64,000 bases of DNA from contig NZ_JAXHMV010000008.1 of the NCBI RefSeq assembly GCF_034521165.1, positions 806,001 through 870,000 on the forward strand, written 5' to 3'. Position 1 is the stretch's first letter; every line of letters starts with the position of its first letter. Under the pieces are notes generated by a model, which was given only the letters and a program-made list of their open reading frames with translations, was not told where the DNA came from and ran no database searches. This stretch comes from Thiohalophilus sp. (GTDB lineage Bacteria > Pseudomonadota > Gammaproteobacteria > UBA6429 > Thiohalophilaceae). Shown here one piece after another: positions 41,021 through 50,583 of this stretch. Made by a program: the position numbers and the translations under genes.

Positions 41021-43687
41021 ATGGCCGATCTCGCAGGTAATCAGTCCGGTCCCAATGTGGTTTATCTCAAGGATTACACCCCGCCGGCCTATTTGATCGA
41101 CAAGGTGGATCTGCATTTTGACCTGGATGCCGCCACCACCCAGGTCCGGGCCACGCTGAAAGTGCGACGCAATCCCGAACACCCTGACACCAATCCGCCC
41201 CTGTCTCTGGATGGCAGTCATCTTGAACTGTTGAGCCTGCGTCTGGAAGGCGAGCCGCTAAGCGAAGCACAGTACCGGCTCGCTGAAGAGAAACTGACGA
41301 TTTCCGACGTGCCTGAGCAATTTGAATTGATTATCGAAACCCGCATCAATCCGGCCGCCAATACCGCGCTGGAAGGGTTGTATTATTCGGGCAATATGCT
41401 CTGCACCCAGTGCGAAGCGCAGGGCTTTCGCCGCATTACCTATTTCCCCGACCGCCCCGATGTGATGTCGTGCTATACCGTCACGCTGGTCGGCGATCAG
41501 GCCAAATATCCGGTGCTGCTTTCCAACGGCAATCGGGTGGAAGCCGGCGAGACCGATGACGGTCGCCACTGGGCCCGCTGGGAGGACCCCAGTCTCAAAC
41601 CCAGTTACCTGTTTGCGCTGGTGGCCGGGCAACTGGTTTGTCAGGAAGATACTTACACCACCATGAGCGGCCGTGAGGTGGTACTGCGCCTCTACGTGGA
41701 AGAAGAAAATCGTCACAAATGCGATCACGCCATGACCTCGCTCAAACAGGCCATGCGCTGGGATGAGGAGACCTATGGCCGTGAATATGATCTGGATATC
41801 TACATGATCGTGGCGGTCAACGACTTCAACATGGGTGCCATGGAGAACAAGGGGTTGAATATTTTCAACTCCTCCTGCGTGCTGGCCAGTCCCGAAACCG
41901 CGACTGATCACGACTTTTATAATATCCAGAGTATCGTCGCCCATGAATATTTTCATAACTGGTCGGGCAATCGCGTCACCTGTCGTGACTGGTTCCAGTT
42001 GAGTCTCAAGGAAGGTTTTACCGTGTTCCGCGATCAGGAGTTTTCCGCCGATCTCAATTCGCGCGCGGTCAAACGCATCGACGATGTCAACATCCTGCGC
42101 ACCCATCAGTTCGCTCAGGACGCCGGCCCCATGGCCCACCCGGTGCGCCCGGACCGCTACATGGAGATCAGCAACTTCTACACGGTGACTGTCTACAACA
42201 AGGGTGCCGAAGTGGTGCGCATGATCATGAACCTGGTCGGTCGCGAGGGCTTTCGCAGGGGAACTGATCTCTACTTTGCCCGGCACGACGGTCAGGCCGT
42301 CACGATTGAGGATTTTGTCAGGGCGATGGAAGAGACCAACCATATCGACCTGAGTCAGTTCATGCGCTGGTACAACCAGGCGGGTACGCCAGTACTCAAG
42401 GTTGGTGAGGAATTCGACGAACAGGCGCAGACCTACACCCTGCATATCAAACAGAACTGTCCGCCCACACCCGGCCAGCCGGAGAAACAGCCGTTTCATA
42501 TTCCCCTGGCCGTCGGCCTGCTGGATCGCCAGGGCGACGATCTGGTGCTACAGCTGGAGGGAGAGAGTGCCCCGGCCGAAGCCCGCACCCGGGTGCTGTC
42601 GGTTACCGAACCGGAACAGAGCTTTACCTTTACCGGCATGACCCATCAGCCGGTGGCCTCGCTGGGCCGGGGCTTCTCCGCGCCAATCAGGATCCAGGCC
42701 GGTTACGATGATGACAAGCTGGCTTTTCTGTTCGCCCACGACAGCGACGAATTCAATCGCTGGGATGCCGGCCAGCAACTGGCGATGAACATCCTGCTGC
42801 GATTGATCGAGCAGTATCAACAGAAAAAGCCGCTGACGCTGGATGAGTCTTTCATCCTTGCCTTTCGCAAGACCCTGCTCAATGCTGATCTCGACAAGGC
42901 CCTGATCGCCCAGGCCCTGAGCCTGCCTTCGGAAGGTTATATCGCCGATCAGTGCGAGGTTGTGGATGTCGAGGCAATCTTTGAAGTGCGTCATTTCATG
43001 CGTCAGACCCTGGCCTTTGAACTCAAGGACGAATGGCAGCAGATCTATCAGGCCAACAGCAGCGATAAACCCTATGCATTCAATGCCGAGGAGATGGCGC
43101 GTCGTGCCCTGCGCAATCTCTGCCTGGGTTACCTGTTGGAAACCGAGGAGCAGGCCATGTTCGATCTGGCTATGCAACAGTACAGCCGGGCCAACAATAT
43201 GACCGACACCCTGGCGGCCCTGTCGATGCTGGCCAATTTCGCTATCCCCAAACGCCACCAGGCGCTGGAGGGCTTTTACCAGAAATGGCAGCATGATCAG
43301 CAGGTGGTGGAAAAATGGCTCGCCATCCAGGCCGGATCGCGTCTGCCGCGGACCCTGCAGCACGTCAGGCAGTTGATGGAACACGAAGCCTTTAGCATCA
43401 AAAACCCCAACAAGGTGCGAGCGCTCATCGGCCGCTTCTGCGCCGGCAATCCCATCAACTTCCATGCCGCCGACGGCAGCGGCTACCGGTTCCTCGGGGA
43501 TCAGGTGCTGGAACTCGACAGCCTCAATCCCCAGATCGCCGCCCGGCTGGTGCAAAATCTCAGTCGCTGGAAGCGTTACGATGAAAAACGCCAGGGGTTG
43601 ATGAAGCAGCAGCTGGAGCGCATTCTGGACAAGGAAGGGTTATCCAAAGACGTCTACGAGGTGGCCTCCAAGAGCCTTGATGCTTGA
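41021..43687 (+). CDS. pepN: Aminopeptidase N
   Basis: 888 residues from ATG 41021, with AAGGAG five bases upstream. M1 family: GAMEN motif in FNMGAMENKGLNIFN and zinc site VAHEYFHNWSGNRVT followed by SLKEG. N-terminal LKDYTPPAYLIDKVDLHFDL and the long C-terminal helical domain match E. coli PepN in length and order. Cytosolic; removes N-terminal residues in peptide turnover. Confidence 0.96.
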   Translation: MADLAGNQSGPNVVYLKDYTPPAYLIDKVDLHFDLDAATTQVRATLKVRRNPEHPDTNPPLSLDGSHLELLSLRLEGEPLSEAQYRLAEEKLTISDVPEQFELIIETRINPAANTALEGLYYSGNMLCTQCEAQGFRRITYFPDRPDVMSCYTVTLVGDQAKYPVLLSNGNRVEAGETDDGRHWARWEDPSLKPSYLFALVAGQLVCQEDTYTTMSGREVVLRLYVEEENRHKCDHAMTSLKQAMRWDEETYGREYDLDIYMIVAVNDFNMGAMENKGLNIFNSSCVLASPETATDHDFYNIQSIVAHEYFHNWSGNRVTCRDWFQLSLKEGFTVFRDQEFSADLNSRAVKRIDDVNILRTHQFAQDAGPMAHPVRPDRYMEISNFYTVTVYNKGAEVVRMIMNLVGREGFRRGTDLYFARHDGQAVTIEDFVRAMEETNHIDLSQFMRWYNQAGTPVLKVGEEFDEQAQTYTLHIKQNCPPTPGQPEKQPFHIPLAVGLLDRQGDDLVLQLEGESAPAEARTRVLSVTEPEQSFTFTGMTHQPVASLGRGFSAPIRIQAGYDDDKLAFLFAHDSDEFNRWDAGQQLAMNILLRLIEQYQQKKPLTLDESFILAFRKTLLNADLDKALIAQALSLPSEGYIADQCEVVDVEAIFEVRHFMRQTLAFELKDEWQQIYQANSSDKPYAFNAEEMARRALRNLCLGYLLETEEQAMFDLAMQQYSRANNMTDTLAALSMLANFAIPKRHQALEGFYQKWQHDQQVVEKWLAIQAGSRLPRTLQHVRQLMEHEAFSIKNPNKVRALIGRFCAGNPINFHAADGSGYRFLGDQVLELDSLNPQIAARLVQNLSRWKRYDEKRQGLMKQQLERILDKEGLSKDVYEVASKSLDA

Positions 43688-43742
43688 AGTTGTAACAGGT
43701 TGTGACTACTACATAAAAGCTACCGGAAAAAAGGAGAAGACC

Positions 43743-44030
43743 ATGAGCCTCAAGCAAGCTTATGAACAGAAACTGAAAGCCCAGCTGGATGAATGGAAAA
43801 CCGAAATCGACAAGCTCAAAGCCCGGGCGGACAAAGCCGAGGCTGATGTGCAGCTGGAATACTACAAACAGATCGAGTCATTGCGAGAAAAACAGGAAGT
43901 CGCGCGCAATAAACTGGAAGAACTGGAAAATGCCAGCGAGGATGCCTGGGAAGATCTCAAAGCTGGTATTGAAATTGCCTGGGATGATCTGCGTGATTCA
44001 ATCAAATCAGCGACTTCACGCTTCAAATAA
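43743..44030 (+). CDS. Small coiled-coil protein, 95 residues
   Basis: ATG 43743 follows AAGGAGAAGACC. Almost entirely heptad-like charged helix: KLKAQLDEWKTEIDKLKARA, IESLREKQEVARNKLEELEN, then AWEDLKAGIEIAWDDLRDSI with amphipathic repeats. Similar to small stress-related coiled-coil proteins (sll1863 type). No signal peptide. It lies 55 bases after pepN. Confidence 0.8.
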   Translation: MSLKQAYEQKLKAQLDEWKTEIDKLKARADKAEADVQLEYYKQIESLREKQEVARNKLEELENASEDAWEDLKAGIEIAWDDLRDSIKSATSRFK

Positions 44031-44039
44031 TTATTCAGC

Positions 44040-44495
44040 ATGCAAATCTGGGTCGATGCCGATGCCTGTCCGGCGGTGATCAAGGAGATCCTGTTTCGCG
44101 CCGCGCAGCGCACGCAAACGCTGACCACGCTGGTGGCGAATCAGTATGTCAGGGCGCCCAAATCCCGCTATATCAAATCCCTGCGGGTCGAGCACGGGTT
44201 TGATGTGGCGGATAACGAGATTGTCCGGCGCGTCGAAGCGGGTGATCTGGTCATCACCAGTGACATCCCGCTGGCGGCGGAGGTGATCGAAAAAGAGGCG
44301 CAGGCACTGAGTTTTCGCGGCGAGTTGTTTACTCTCGAGAACATCCGCTCGCGATTGAATATGCGCGATTTCATGGACACGCTGCGGGCCAGCGGGGTGG
44401 ACACCGGCGGACAGGCGGCGATGAGCCAGACCGAGCGCCAGGCATTTGCCAATCACCTGGACAGGCTCCTCACCCACAGCCAACCCCGGGGCTGA
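44040..44495 (+). CDS. yaiI: YaiI/YqxD family protein (DUF188)
   Basis: 151 residues. MQIWVDADACPAVIKEILFR, GDLVITSDIPLAAEVIEKEA and FRGELFTLENIRSRLNMRDF are family signatures of this PIN-like fold, function unproven. It begins nine bases after the coiled-coil gene. Confidence 0.92.
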   Translation: MQIWVDADACPAVIKEILFRAAQRTQTLTTLVANQYVRAPKSRYIKSLRVEHGFDVADNEIVRRVEAGDLVITSDIPLAAEVIEKEAQALSFRGELFTLENIRSRLNMRDFMDTLRASGVDTGGQAAMSQTERQAFANHLDRLLTHSQPRG

Positions 44496-44501
44496 ACCAT
44501 C

Positions 44502-44837
44502 ATGCTGAAATTGCTGCACACCATCGAACAACAGGATACCGATACCCTGATCCGGACCCTGAAGCGGGAACTGGAATCGGGTGTCGGAGCGAACCTGCCG
44601 CTGGATCAGGGCACCTCTGAGGGCGGTTACAGTGATGCGAGCGGTTTGCAGGTGACCGTGCTGGGTATCGATCAGGATGCTCAGGTCTTGCATGCCCGCA
44701 TCGGGGTCTTTTTTACCGAGGTCGTGGCCAACTGCAGTTGCGGAGACGAGCCGGTACACAAACCGGCTTATTGCGAGATGATGCTGGTCATCGATCGGCT
44801 CACCGGTGCGGCCACCGCCACGGTACTTGGGGATTGA
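44502..44837 (+). CDS. Conserved hypothetical protein, 111 residues
   Basis: Six bases downstream of yaiI. ELESGVGANLPLDQGTSEGG, LHARIGVFFTEVVANCSCGD and PAYCEMMLVIDRLTGAATAT suggest an alpha/beta domain with a CxC pair that may bind metal. Family not named. Followed by arfB after seven bases, so yaiI, this gene and arfB form an operon. Confidence 0.75.
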   Translation: MLKLLHTIEQQDTDTLIRTLKRELESGVGANLPLDQGTSEGGYSDASGLQVTVLGIDQDAQVLHARIGVFFTEVVANCSCGDEPVHKPAYCEMMLVIDRLTGAATATVLGD

Positions 44838-44844
44838 ACAGAGC

Positions 44845-45264
44845 ATGTTGCGCATCTCCCAGAATGTGGTGATCCCCGACAGCGAGATCGAGATGCAGGC
44901 GATCCGCGCCCAGGGAGCGGGCGGTCAGAATGTCAACAAGGTCGCCTCGGCCATTCATCTGCGCTTCGATATCAATACCTCATCCCTGCCCGAGTTTTAC
45001 AAACAGCGTTTGTTGACGCTCGCCGATCAGCGTATCACCAGTGATGGGGTGATCGTGATCAAGGCACAACGTTATCGCAGTCAGGAGAAAAACCGCGAGG
45101 CGGCACTGGAACGGCTGCGTGAACTGATCCGCTCGGTGCTGGTGACACATAAAAAGCGCAAGCCGACCCGACCGACCCGCGCGTCGGTCAAGCGCCGCCT
45201 GGAAACCAAACAAAAGCGCAGTAAAATCAAGCGTAATCGCGGCAAGGTTCGTCCCGACGAGTAG
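44845..45264 (+). CDS. arfB: ArfB, codon-independent peptidyl-tRNA hydrolase
   Basis: 139 residues from ATG 44845. RF1/RF2-like catalytic GGQ in AIRAQGAGGQNVNKVASAIH, followed by a strongly basic C-terminal tail (KKRKPTRPTRASVKRRLETK) that enters the mRNA channel in E. coli ArfB (YaeJ). Rescues stalled ribosomes on non-stop mRNA. Confidence 0.94.
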   Translation: MLRISQNVVIPDSEIEMQAIRAQGAGGQNVNKVASAIHLRFDINTSSLPEFYKQRLLTLADQRITSDGVIVIKAQRYRSQEKNREAALERLRELIRSVLVTHKKRKPTRPTRASVKRRLETKQKRSKIKRNRGKVRPDE

Positions 45265-45340
45265 CTTGTGTCGGTTGTACCGGAATCGACAGATTCCTAT
45301 ACTATCCGCTGGTTTTTGAATCACGGAAGCTGTGGCGCCT

Positions 45341-46918
45341 ATGGCAAACAAACCGGTTATCGCCGATAACAAACCCGCCAAAGTTAATCTTTCCACCGAT
45401 CAGGAATACTATTTTTGCGTCTGCGGTCGCTCACAGAACCAGCCGTTTTGCGACGGTTCGCATGCCGGCACCGGTTTTGAACCGCTGGCCTTTACGCCGC
45501 AAAAAGAGGGCGAGGCCTTTTTATGCAACTGCAAGCACAGCGCAAATCTGCCCTATTGCGACGGCAGCCATAATCGGTTTGGTGAGAGCCAGGTGGGCAA
45601 GGAAGGTCCCGGTGCGGATAGCGGTAGCGATAATGACAAGCTGGGAAATCATAAAAAGTCAAAACAGCCCGATCCGAAAGCCACCGAGGAGGAGCCGACC
45701 CTTGAGCTGATTCATCAGCTGGCGAAAGACGGTCTGGAGACGCTGGGCAGACATGGACCGGTGGCGGCGATGGGTGTGCCGCGCCACAGGTTGCCGGACT
45801 GGGATGATATCCAGATCATGGTGGCGCAGTTGCACGACAAGCCACTGGACGATGACGCGACGGTCGATACCGAACTGGTGATCGGCCCGCAAAGTCAAAG
45901 ACCCCTCTGTTTGAAAACCCCGTTGCTGGTCTCCGACATGAGTTTCGGCTCGCTGTCGCAAGAGGCGCGGCTGGCCCTGGCCAAAGGGGCCGAGCAGGTC
46001 GGCACCGGGATCTGTTCCGGGGAGGGCGGCATGCTGCCGGAAGAACAGCAGGCCAACAGCCGCTATCTGTTCGAGCTGGGCAGCGCGCAATTCGGCTATG
46101 ACGAGTCGATTCCGGAAAAAGTACAGGCCTTTCACTTCAAAGGCGGGCAGGCGGCCAAGACCGGCACCGGTGGGCACCTGCCCGGCGCCAAGGTGAGCAA
46201 GAAAATTGCTGCGGTGCGCGGCATACCCGAAGGGAAGTCGGCCTATTCGCCGCCGACCTTTGCCGAACTGCGCGAGCCGGCCGACTTCAGGCGTTTCGCC
46301 GATCGGGTACGCGAGATCAGCGGCGGGATTCCCGTCGGGTTCAAACTGAGCGCTAACCATATTGAACGGGATATCGAGTTTGCGCTGCAGGCCGGTGCTG
46401 ATTATGTGATCCTTGACGGACGCGGTGGCGGCACCGGGGCTTCACCGTTACTGTTTCGGGATCACATCAGCGTGCCGACCATTCCGGCGCTGGCCCGTGC
46501 GCGGCGTTATCTCGATCAACAGGGTGTCAGCGGCAAGGTGACTCTGATCATCACCGGCGGGTTACGTACCCCGGCCGACTTTATCAAGGCGCTGGCACTG
46601 GGGACCGATGGCATCGCTCTGGCCAACAGCGCCATCCAGGCGATCGGTTGTGTGGCGGCGCGCATCTGTCACACCAATCAGTGTCCCTCGGGGGTCGCCA
46701 CCCAGAATCCCGAACTGCGCAAGCGACTGGACGTGGATGACGGCGCCCATCGGCTGGCGCGCTTTCTGCAATCGTCGACGCGCCTGATGCAGGTGATGGC
46801 GCGGGCCTGCGGGCATGCGCGGCTTGATCAGTTCAATCAAAAAGATCTGGCGAGCTTCGATTACGAAATGGCGCGGCTGTCGGGTATCGTTTATGCCGGT
46901 ATGGCCGGTCAGCCATGA
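45341..46918 (+). CDS. Fusion of two CDGSH iron-sulfur domains and an FMN-binding glutamate-synthase-type domain
   Basis: About 525 residues; ATG 45341 or GTG 45332. Two CDGSH zinc-finger-like [2Fe-2S] sites come first: FCVCGRSQNQPFCDGSH and FLCNCKHSANLPYCDGSH (C-x-C...C...H). After a polar linker comes a GltB-type central domain: LLVSDMSFGSLSQEARLALA, GICSGEGGMLPEEQQ, KTGTGGHLPGAKVSKKIA, DGRGGGTGASPLL and ARICHTNQCPSGVATQ, the last with cysteines for a 3Fe-4S-like cluster. Glutaminase and other GltS domains are missing. Likely a flavin/Fe-S oxidoreductase of unknown substrate. Confidence 0.88.
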   Translation: MANKPVIADNKPAKVNLSTDQEYYFCVCGRSQNQPFCDGSHAGTGFEPLAFTPQKEGEAFLCNCKHSANLPYCDGSHNRFGESQVGKEGPGADSGSDNDKLGNHKKSKQPDPKATEEEPTLELIHQLAKDGLETLGRHGPVAAMGVPRHRLPDWDDIQIMVAQLHDKPLDDDATVDTELVIGPQSQRPLCLKTPLLVSDMSFGSLSQEARLALAKGAEQVGTGICSGEGGMLPEEQQANSRYLFELGSAQFGYDESIPEKVQAFHFKGGQAAKTGTGGHLPGAKVSKKIAAVRGIPEGKSAYSPPTFAELREPADFRRFADRVREISGGIPVGFKLSANHIERDIEFALQAGADYVILDGRGGGTGASPLLFRDHISVPTIPALARARRYLDQQGVSGKVTLIITGGLRTPADFIKALALGTDGIALANSAIQAIGCVAARICHTNQCPSGVATQNPELRKRLDVDDGAHRLARFLQSSTRLMQVMARACGHARLDQFNQKDLASFDYEMARLSGIVYAGMAGQP

Positions 46919-46943
46919 CACCGAGCGATAAACAAGCTGAGCA

Positions 46944-47945
46944 ATGATTGATGTGAGCCAGTCTCAAGCCAACAGCCCGTCCGCTTTTATACCGGCCCGG
47001 GGGTTGGGCAATCCCCATCTGCAGACTCTGTTGCCCCGGTTTATCAATCGCCGTCCGCTGGATGTAACCTGGCAGGCGTTGCCGCTGCCCGACGGCGACT
47101 TCGTCGACCTTGCCTGGCGTACTCAGCCGGAGTCATCCACGACGACGCCGATCGTGGCGGTATTCCACGGCCTGGAAGGGTCGCTCGGTTCGCCCTATGC
47201 GCGCGACATATTGCGCGCCATCGAACAGCGCGGCTGGCACGGGGTGCTGATGCACTTTCGCGGCTGCTCCGGGCGGATCAATCGCCTGCCGCGTTCCTAT
47301 CATAGCGGCGAGACCGGCGATGCGCGTTATTTTCTCAGCGGGTTGCACGAGCAGTATCCGAATGCGCCGCTGGCGGCCGTGGGTTATTCGCTGGGCGGCA
47401 ACATGCTGCTCAAGCTGCAGGCCGAGTGGGGTAACGTATCGCCGCTGCGTGCGGCAGTGTCGGTGTCGGCGCCCCTGAAACTGGACGTCTGCGCCGATCG
47501 CATCAATCAGGGCTTTTCGAAAGTGTACGAACGCCACCTGGTCAAAAGCCTGGTGGCCAGGGTGTTGGCGAAATTTGCCGACCACGATTACAAACAATTG
47601 ATTGGATTGACGCCGAAACAGATCGAAAAAGCACGCACCTTTCGTCGTTTCGATAACCTGTTCACCGCGCCGATCCACGGCTTTGCCGATGCCGATGATT
47701 ATTACCGGCAGTCGAGTGCCTTTGGCTATCTTGGCGATATCCGGCAACCGGCGTTGATGATCCAGGCATTTGATGATCCGTTCATGACCCCGGCGATTCT
47801 GCCCGATGCGCAGCGACTGCCCGACAACGTGCAACTGGCGGTCAGTCCGCACGGCGGGCATGTCGGCTTTGTCAGCGGTTCGCTGATACGACCCCGTTAC
47901 TGGTTGACGGAGGCGGTGCCCGATTATCTCGCCCGGTTTTTCTGA
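46944..47945 (+). CDS. YheT-family alpha/beta hydrolase
   Basis: 333 residues. PARGLGNPHLQTLLPRFINR, VAVFHGLEGSLGSPYARDIL, FRGCSGRINRLPRSYHSGET and the nucleophile elbow AVGYSLGGNMLLKL are typical of COG0429. The catalytic Asp and His are likely in QAFDDPFMTP and SPHGGHVGFV. Substrate probably an ester; unknown. Confidence 0.9.
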   Translation: MIDVSQSQANSPSAFIPARGLGNPHLQTLLPRFINRRPLDVTWQALPLPDGDFVDLAWRTQPESSTTTPIVAVFHGLEGSLGSPYARDILRAIEQRGWHGVLMHFRGCSGRINRLPRSYHSGETGDARYFLSGLHEQYPNAPLAAVGYSLGGNMLLKLQAEWGNVSPLRAAVSVSAPLKLDVCADRINQGFSKVYERHLVKSLVARVLAKFADHDYKQLIGLTPKQIEKARTFRRFDNLFTAPIHGFADADDYYRQSSAFGYLGDIRQPALMIQAFDDPFMTPAILPDAQRLPDNVQLAVSPHGGHVGFVSGSLIRPRYWLTEAVPDYLARFF

Positions 47946-48008
47946 TCCGGGTCGATGACGACATCAGGTGAAACTATATAAACGTTCCCAATCCCCGTCC
48001 CCTCCGCT

Positions 48009-48148
48009 GTAGGGTGGAACAAGCGAAGCGGTTCCATCTGAACCCCGGCCTGACCCACGCCAGATAAAATTAACTCTCGCTGAGGCGCCGAGTCCGCTGA
48101 GAATAAAAAGTTTTATGTTGCTCCGCGCCCTGGCGTCTTTGCGAGAGA
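48009..48148. repeat. Mixed intergenic repeats (GTAGGGTGGAAC hairpin plus GCAAAG-type locus 7)
   Basis: At 48009-48038 GTAGGGTGGAACAAGCGAAG and GGTTCCATC form a hairpin of a type seen in many GC-rich genomes. At 48075-48092 and 48121-48148 are inverted CTCGCTGAGGCGCCGAG/CTCCGCGCCCTGGCG arms. The 47946-48201 gap contains no gene. Confidence 0.65.
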
Positions 48149-48201
48149 TAATGGGTTTTGGCGGTGAACATGCCAAAGTTGATTCTTCTCATAGTTTTAT
48201 C

Positions 48202-49419
48202 TCAACCTGCCACGACCACCCGGTTGCGGCCTTTTTTCTTGCCCTGGTAGAGCGCCTGGTCGGCACGTTTCATGATCGACTGGGGGTCGTCGGCAAGGGT
48301 TGTGTCGGCGACGCCGATGCTGACGCTGATCGACAGCTCGGGGGGATCGCTCTTTGGTTGAGGGTTTTCCGGACGTTTGGCAGGGCGGGACTTGTGTCGC
48401 ACCTTGAAGGGCGTGCTGGCGATGGTCTCGCGTAATTGTTCGAGCGGGGCCTGCGCTTCATCGGCCAGTTTACCGGGGAAGACCAGGGTAAATTCCTCAC
48501 CGCCGTAGCGAAACGCCTTGCCGCCTTTGATCCTGCGCAGATGGGTGGCAAGCATTTTCAATACCTGGTCGCCGACATCATGGCCGTAGGTATCGTTGAG
48601 CTTTTTGAAATGATCCACATCGACCATGGCGAGGCTGTAACGGCTGCCCTGAGATAGTAATGTCTGTCGCAGGGAGCGACGTGATGGCAAGCCGGTCAGT
48701 TCATCGTAATAGGCCAGCTGGCGAATGTTGAATAACAGGGCCAGCAGAATCAGCAGGCCGCCTGACAATAAATAGAGCTGTGCCATGACCGGCGCCTCGA
48801 CCTGATGCAGGGCGAGTACCAGGGCGACGAAGGTAATAAATAGCGTCCCCTGCAGCAGTGTCGGGTGAGTAAAGACATAAACCAGCAGGACGATACTGCA
48901 GATCAGGATCGCCAGTTGCGCCAGCGCCGGCACGGGGGAGGCCACCACGATCGGCAGCGGGGTAAAGGCCAGGCTTTCCGCCAACTCGCCGGGGGGATTG
49001 TGGACTATCCAGAATGCCAGCAGTACCTGACTCGCGATGACGGCCGTGCGTTGCAGGCCATAACGATTGAGTATTCCTCTCTCCCGCCACAGGTCATTGA
49101 CGACCAGGTTAACGGGGGCCAGCAGGCAGAGCAGGGCATGAATCAATGCGCTTTGCGGGTTCGGCGCGGCTGACCAGACAGCGATATCCAGAACCAGTAC
49201 GGTCAGCAACAGGATCAGCAGGTTGAAAAATTCGCGGCTGTGACGAAACAGCAGGGCGAACGCCATGCCGGTGATAAACAGGGCATAGGGTAGACGTGCG
49301 AGCGTCTTGTCCAGAGGCAGCAGTTGTTCGCTGAGCGGTTGCTGCAGCAGATACACCGCAAGCAATAACAGGGCAGGCAGCAGGAGACTTTTGAGTGAGC
49401 GTTGCAGATCGAGCGCCAC
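48202..49419 (-). CDS. Membrane-bound diguanylate cyclase (GGDEF)
   Basis: 405 residues. About seven hydrophobic helices in residues 10-215 (LLPALLLLAVYLLQQP, LLILLLTVLVLDIAVWSAAP and others) precede a GGDEF domain: DELTGLPSRRSLRQTL, MVDVDHFKKLNDTYGHDVGD and the active-site FRYGGEEFTLVF. The GGEEF motif is intact. An RxxD inhibitory site is not obvious. An insertion (KSRPAKRPENPQPKSDPPEL) interrupts the domain after the active site. Confidence 0.92.
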   Translation of the reverse strand: MALDLQRSLKSLLLPALLLLAVYLLQQPLSEQLLPLDKTLARLPYALFITGMAFALLFRHSREFFNLLILLLTVLVLDIAVWSAAPNPQSALIHALLCLLAPVNLVVNDLWRERGILNRYGLQRTAVIASQVLLAFWIVHNPPGELAESLAFTPLPIVVASPVPALAQLAILICSIVLLVYVFTHPTLLQGTLFITFVALVLALHQVEAPVMAQLYLLSGGLLILLALLFNIRQLAYYDELTGLPSRRSLRQTLLSQGSRYSLAMVDVDHFKKLNDTYGHDVGDQVLKMLATHLRRIKGGKAFRYGGEEFTLVFPGKLADEAQAPLEQLRETIASTPFKVRHKSRPAKRPENPQPKSDPPELSISVSIGVADTTLADDPQSIMKRADQALYQGKKKGRNRVVVAG

Positions 49420-49491
49420 CGGTTCTCCCTGGTTGGTTTATTATTTTATTGTTTGCCGGTAACGACATCCGGCCCGAATCATGTCGCTTGT

Positions 49492-50583
49492 TCAGGCCGG
49501 CGAGGCGATGTTGCTTTCCCCGATGGCGCCGGTTTTCAGTTCGGCGGCGAAATCGAGCATACGCTGGACCGAGACCTTGGCCTGGCGAGCGATTTGGGGA
49601 TCCACATGAACCTCGTTAGTCCCCTGTTCGAGTGAGTCGGCGAGGTTCTGCAGGCCGTTCATGGCCATCCACGGGCAGTGAGCGCAGCTGCCGCAGGAGG
49701 CGCCGATACCGCCGGTGGGCGCTTCGATCAGTTTCTTGTCCGGTGCCGCTTCGTGCATCTTGTAGAAGATGCCCCGGTCGGTGGCGATGATAAAGGTCTC
49801 GTTGGGCAGGTCGTGCACCGCATTGATCAGCTGAGTGGTGGAGCCGACCACATCGGCCTGCTCGATCACGTCGGCCGGGGATTCGGGATGTACCAGTACC
49901 GCTGCCCCGGGATGTTTGTCGCGCAGTTTGCGCAGCTCGGCGGCCTTGAACTCGTCGTGCACGATGCAGGCCCCCTGCCACAGGATCATATCGGCGCCGG
50001 TGACCTTCTGCACGTAATCGCCCAGATAGCGATCCGGCGCCCAGATGATTTTCTCGCCCTTATCGTGCAGGTGTTGCACGACTTTGGTGGCGATGCTGGA
50101 GGTGACCACCCAGTCGGCACGCGCCTTCACCTCGGCGGAGGTGTTGGCATAGACCACCACGGTACGGTCGGGATACTGATCGCAGAAGGCACTGAACTGG
50201 TCCGCGGGGCAACTGAGATCCAGTGAACACTCGGCCTGCAGGGTCGGCATCAGCACCCGTTTTTCGGGATTGAGGATCTTGGCGGTCTCGCCCATGAAGC
50301 GGACCCCGGCGACCACGATGGTGCTGGCCGGGTGATCGTGGCCGAAGCGGGCCATCTCCAGCGAATCAGAGACGCAGCCGCCGGTCTCGTCGGCCAGCTG
50401 TTGCAGATCGTCGTCGGTATAGTAGTGAGCCACCAGCACGGCATCCTTCTCTTTGAGCAATCCCTTGATGCGCGAGAATAGCGCCTGGCGCTCGGCCTCG
50501 CTCGGCGGTTTGGCCGGCGGGGTCAGCAACGCCTGCTGGCGAATGGGTTCAATATCGATACTGGGTGCCTGGGTGGAATTCAT
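49492..50583 (-). CDS. nadA: Quinolinate synthase
   Basis: 363 residues; ATG 50583 or the adjacent 50586. LVAHYYTDDDLQQLADETGG, AGVRFMGETAKILNPEKRVL, ANTSAEVKARADWVVTSSIA and APDRYLGDYVQ are family marks. [4Fe-4S] cysteines lie in QAECSLD, GACIVHDEF and CGSCAHCPWMAMN. Condenses iminoaspartate with DHAP in NAD synthesis. No nadB or nadC nearby. Confidence 0.96.
   Translation of the reverse strand: MNSTQAPSIDIEPIRQQALLTPPAKPPSEAERQALFSRIKGLLKEKDAVLVAHYYTDDDLQQLADETGGCVSDSLEMARFGHDHPASTIVVAGVRFMGETAKILNPEKRVLMPTLQAECSLDLSCPADQFSAFCDQYPDRTVVVYANTSAEVKARADWVVTSSIATKVVQHLHDKGEKIIWAPDRYLGDYVQKVTGADMILWQGACIVHDEFKAAELRKLRDKHPGAAVLVHPESPADVIEQADVVGSTTQLINAVHDLPNETFIIATDRGIFYKMHEAAPDKKLIEAPTGGIGASCGSCAHCPWMAMNGLQNLADSLEQGTNEVHVDPQIARQAKVSVQRMLDFAAELKTGAIGESNIASPA

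Noticed and set aside
42548..43555. Long minus-strand frames inside pepN (also 41258-42499)
   Set aside because: They are shadows of the highly biased pepN codons, with no family similarity or start signals.
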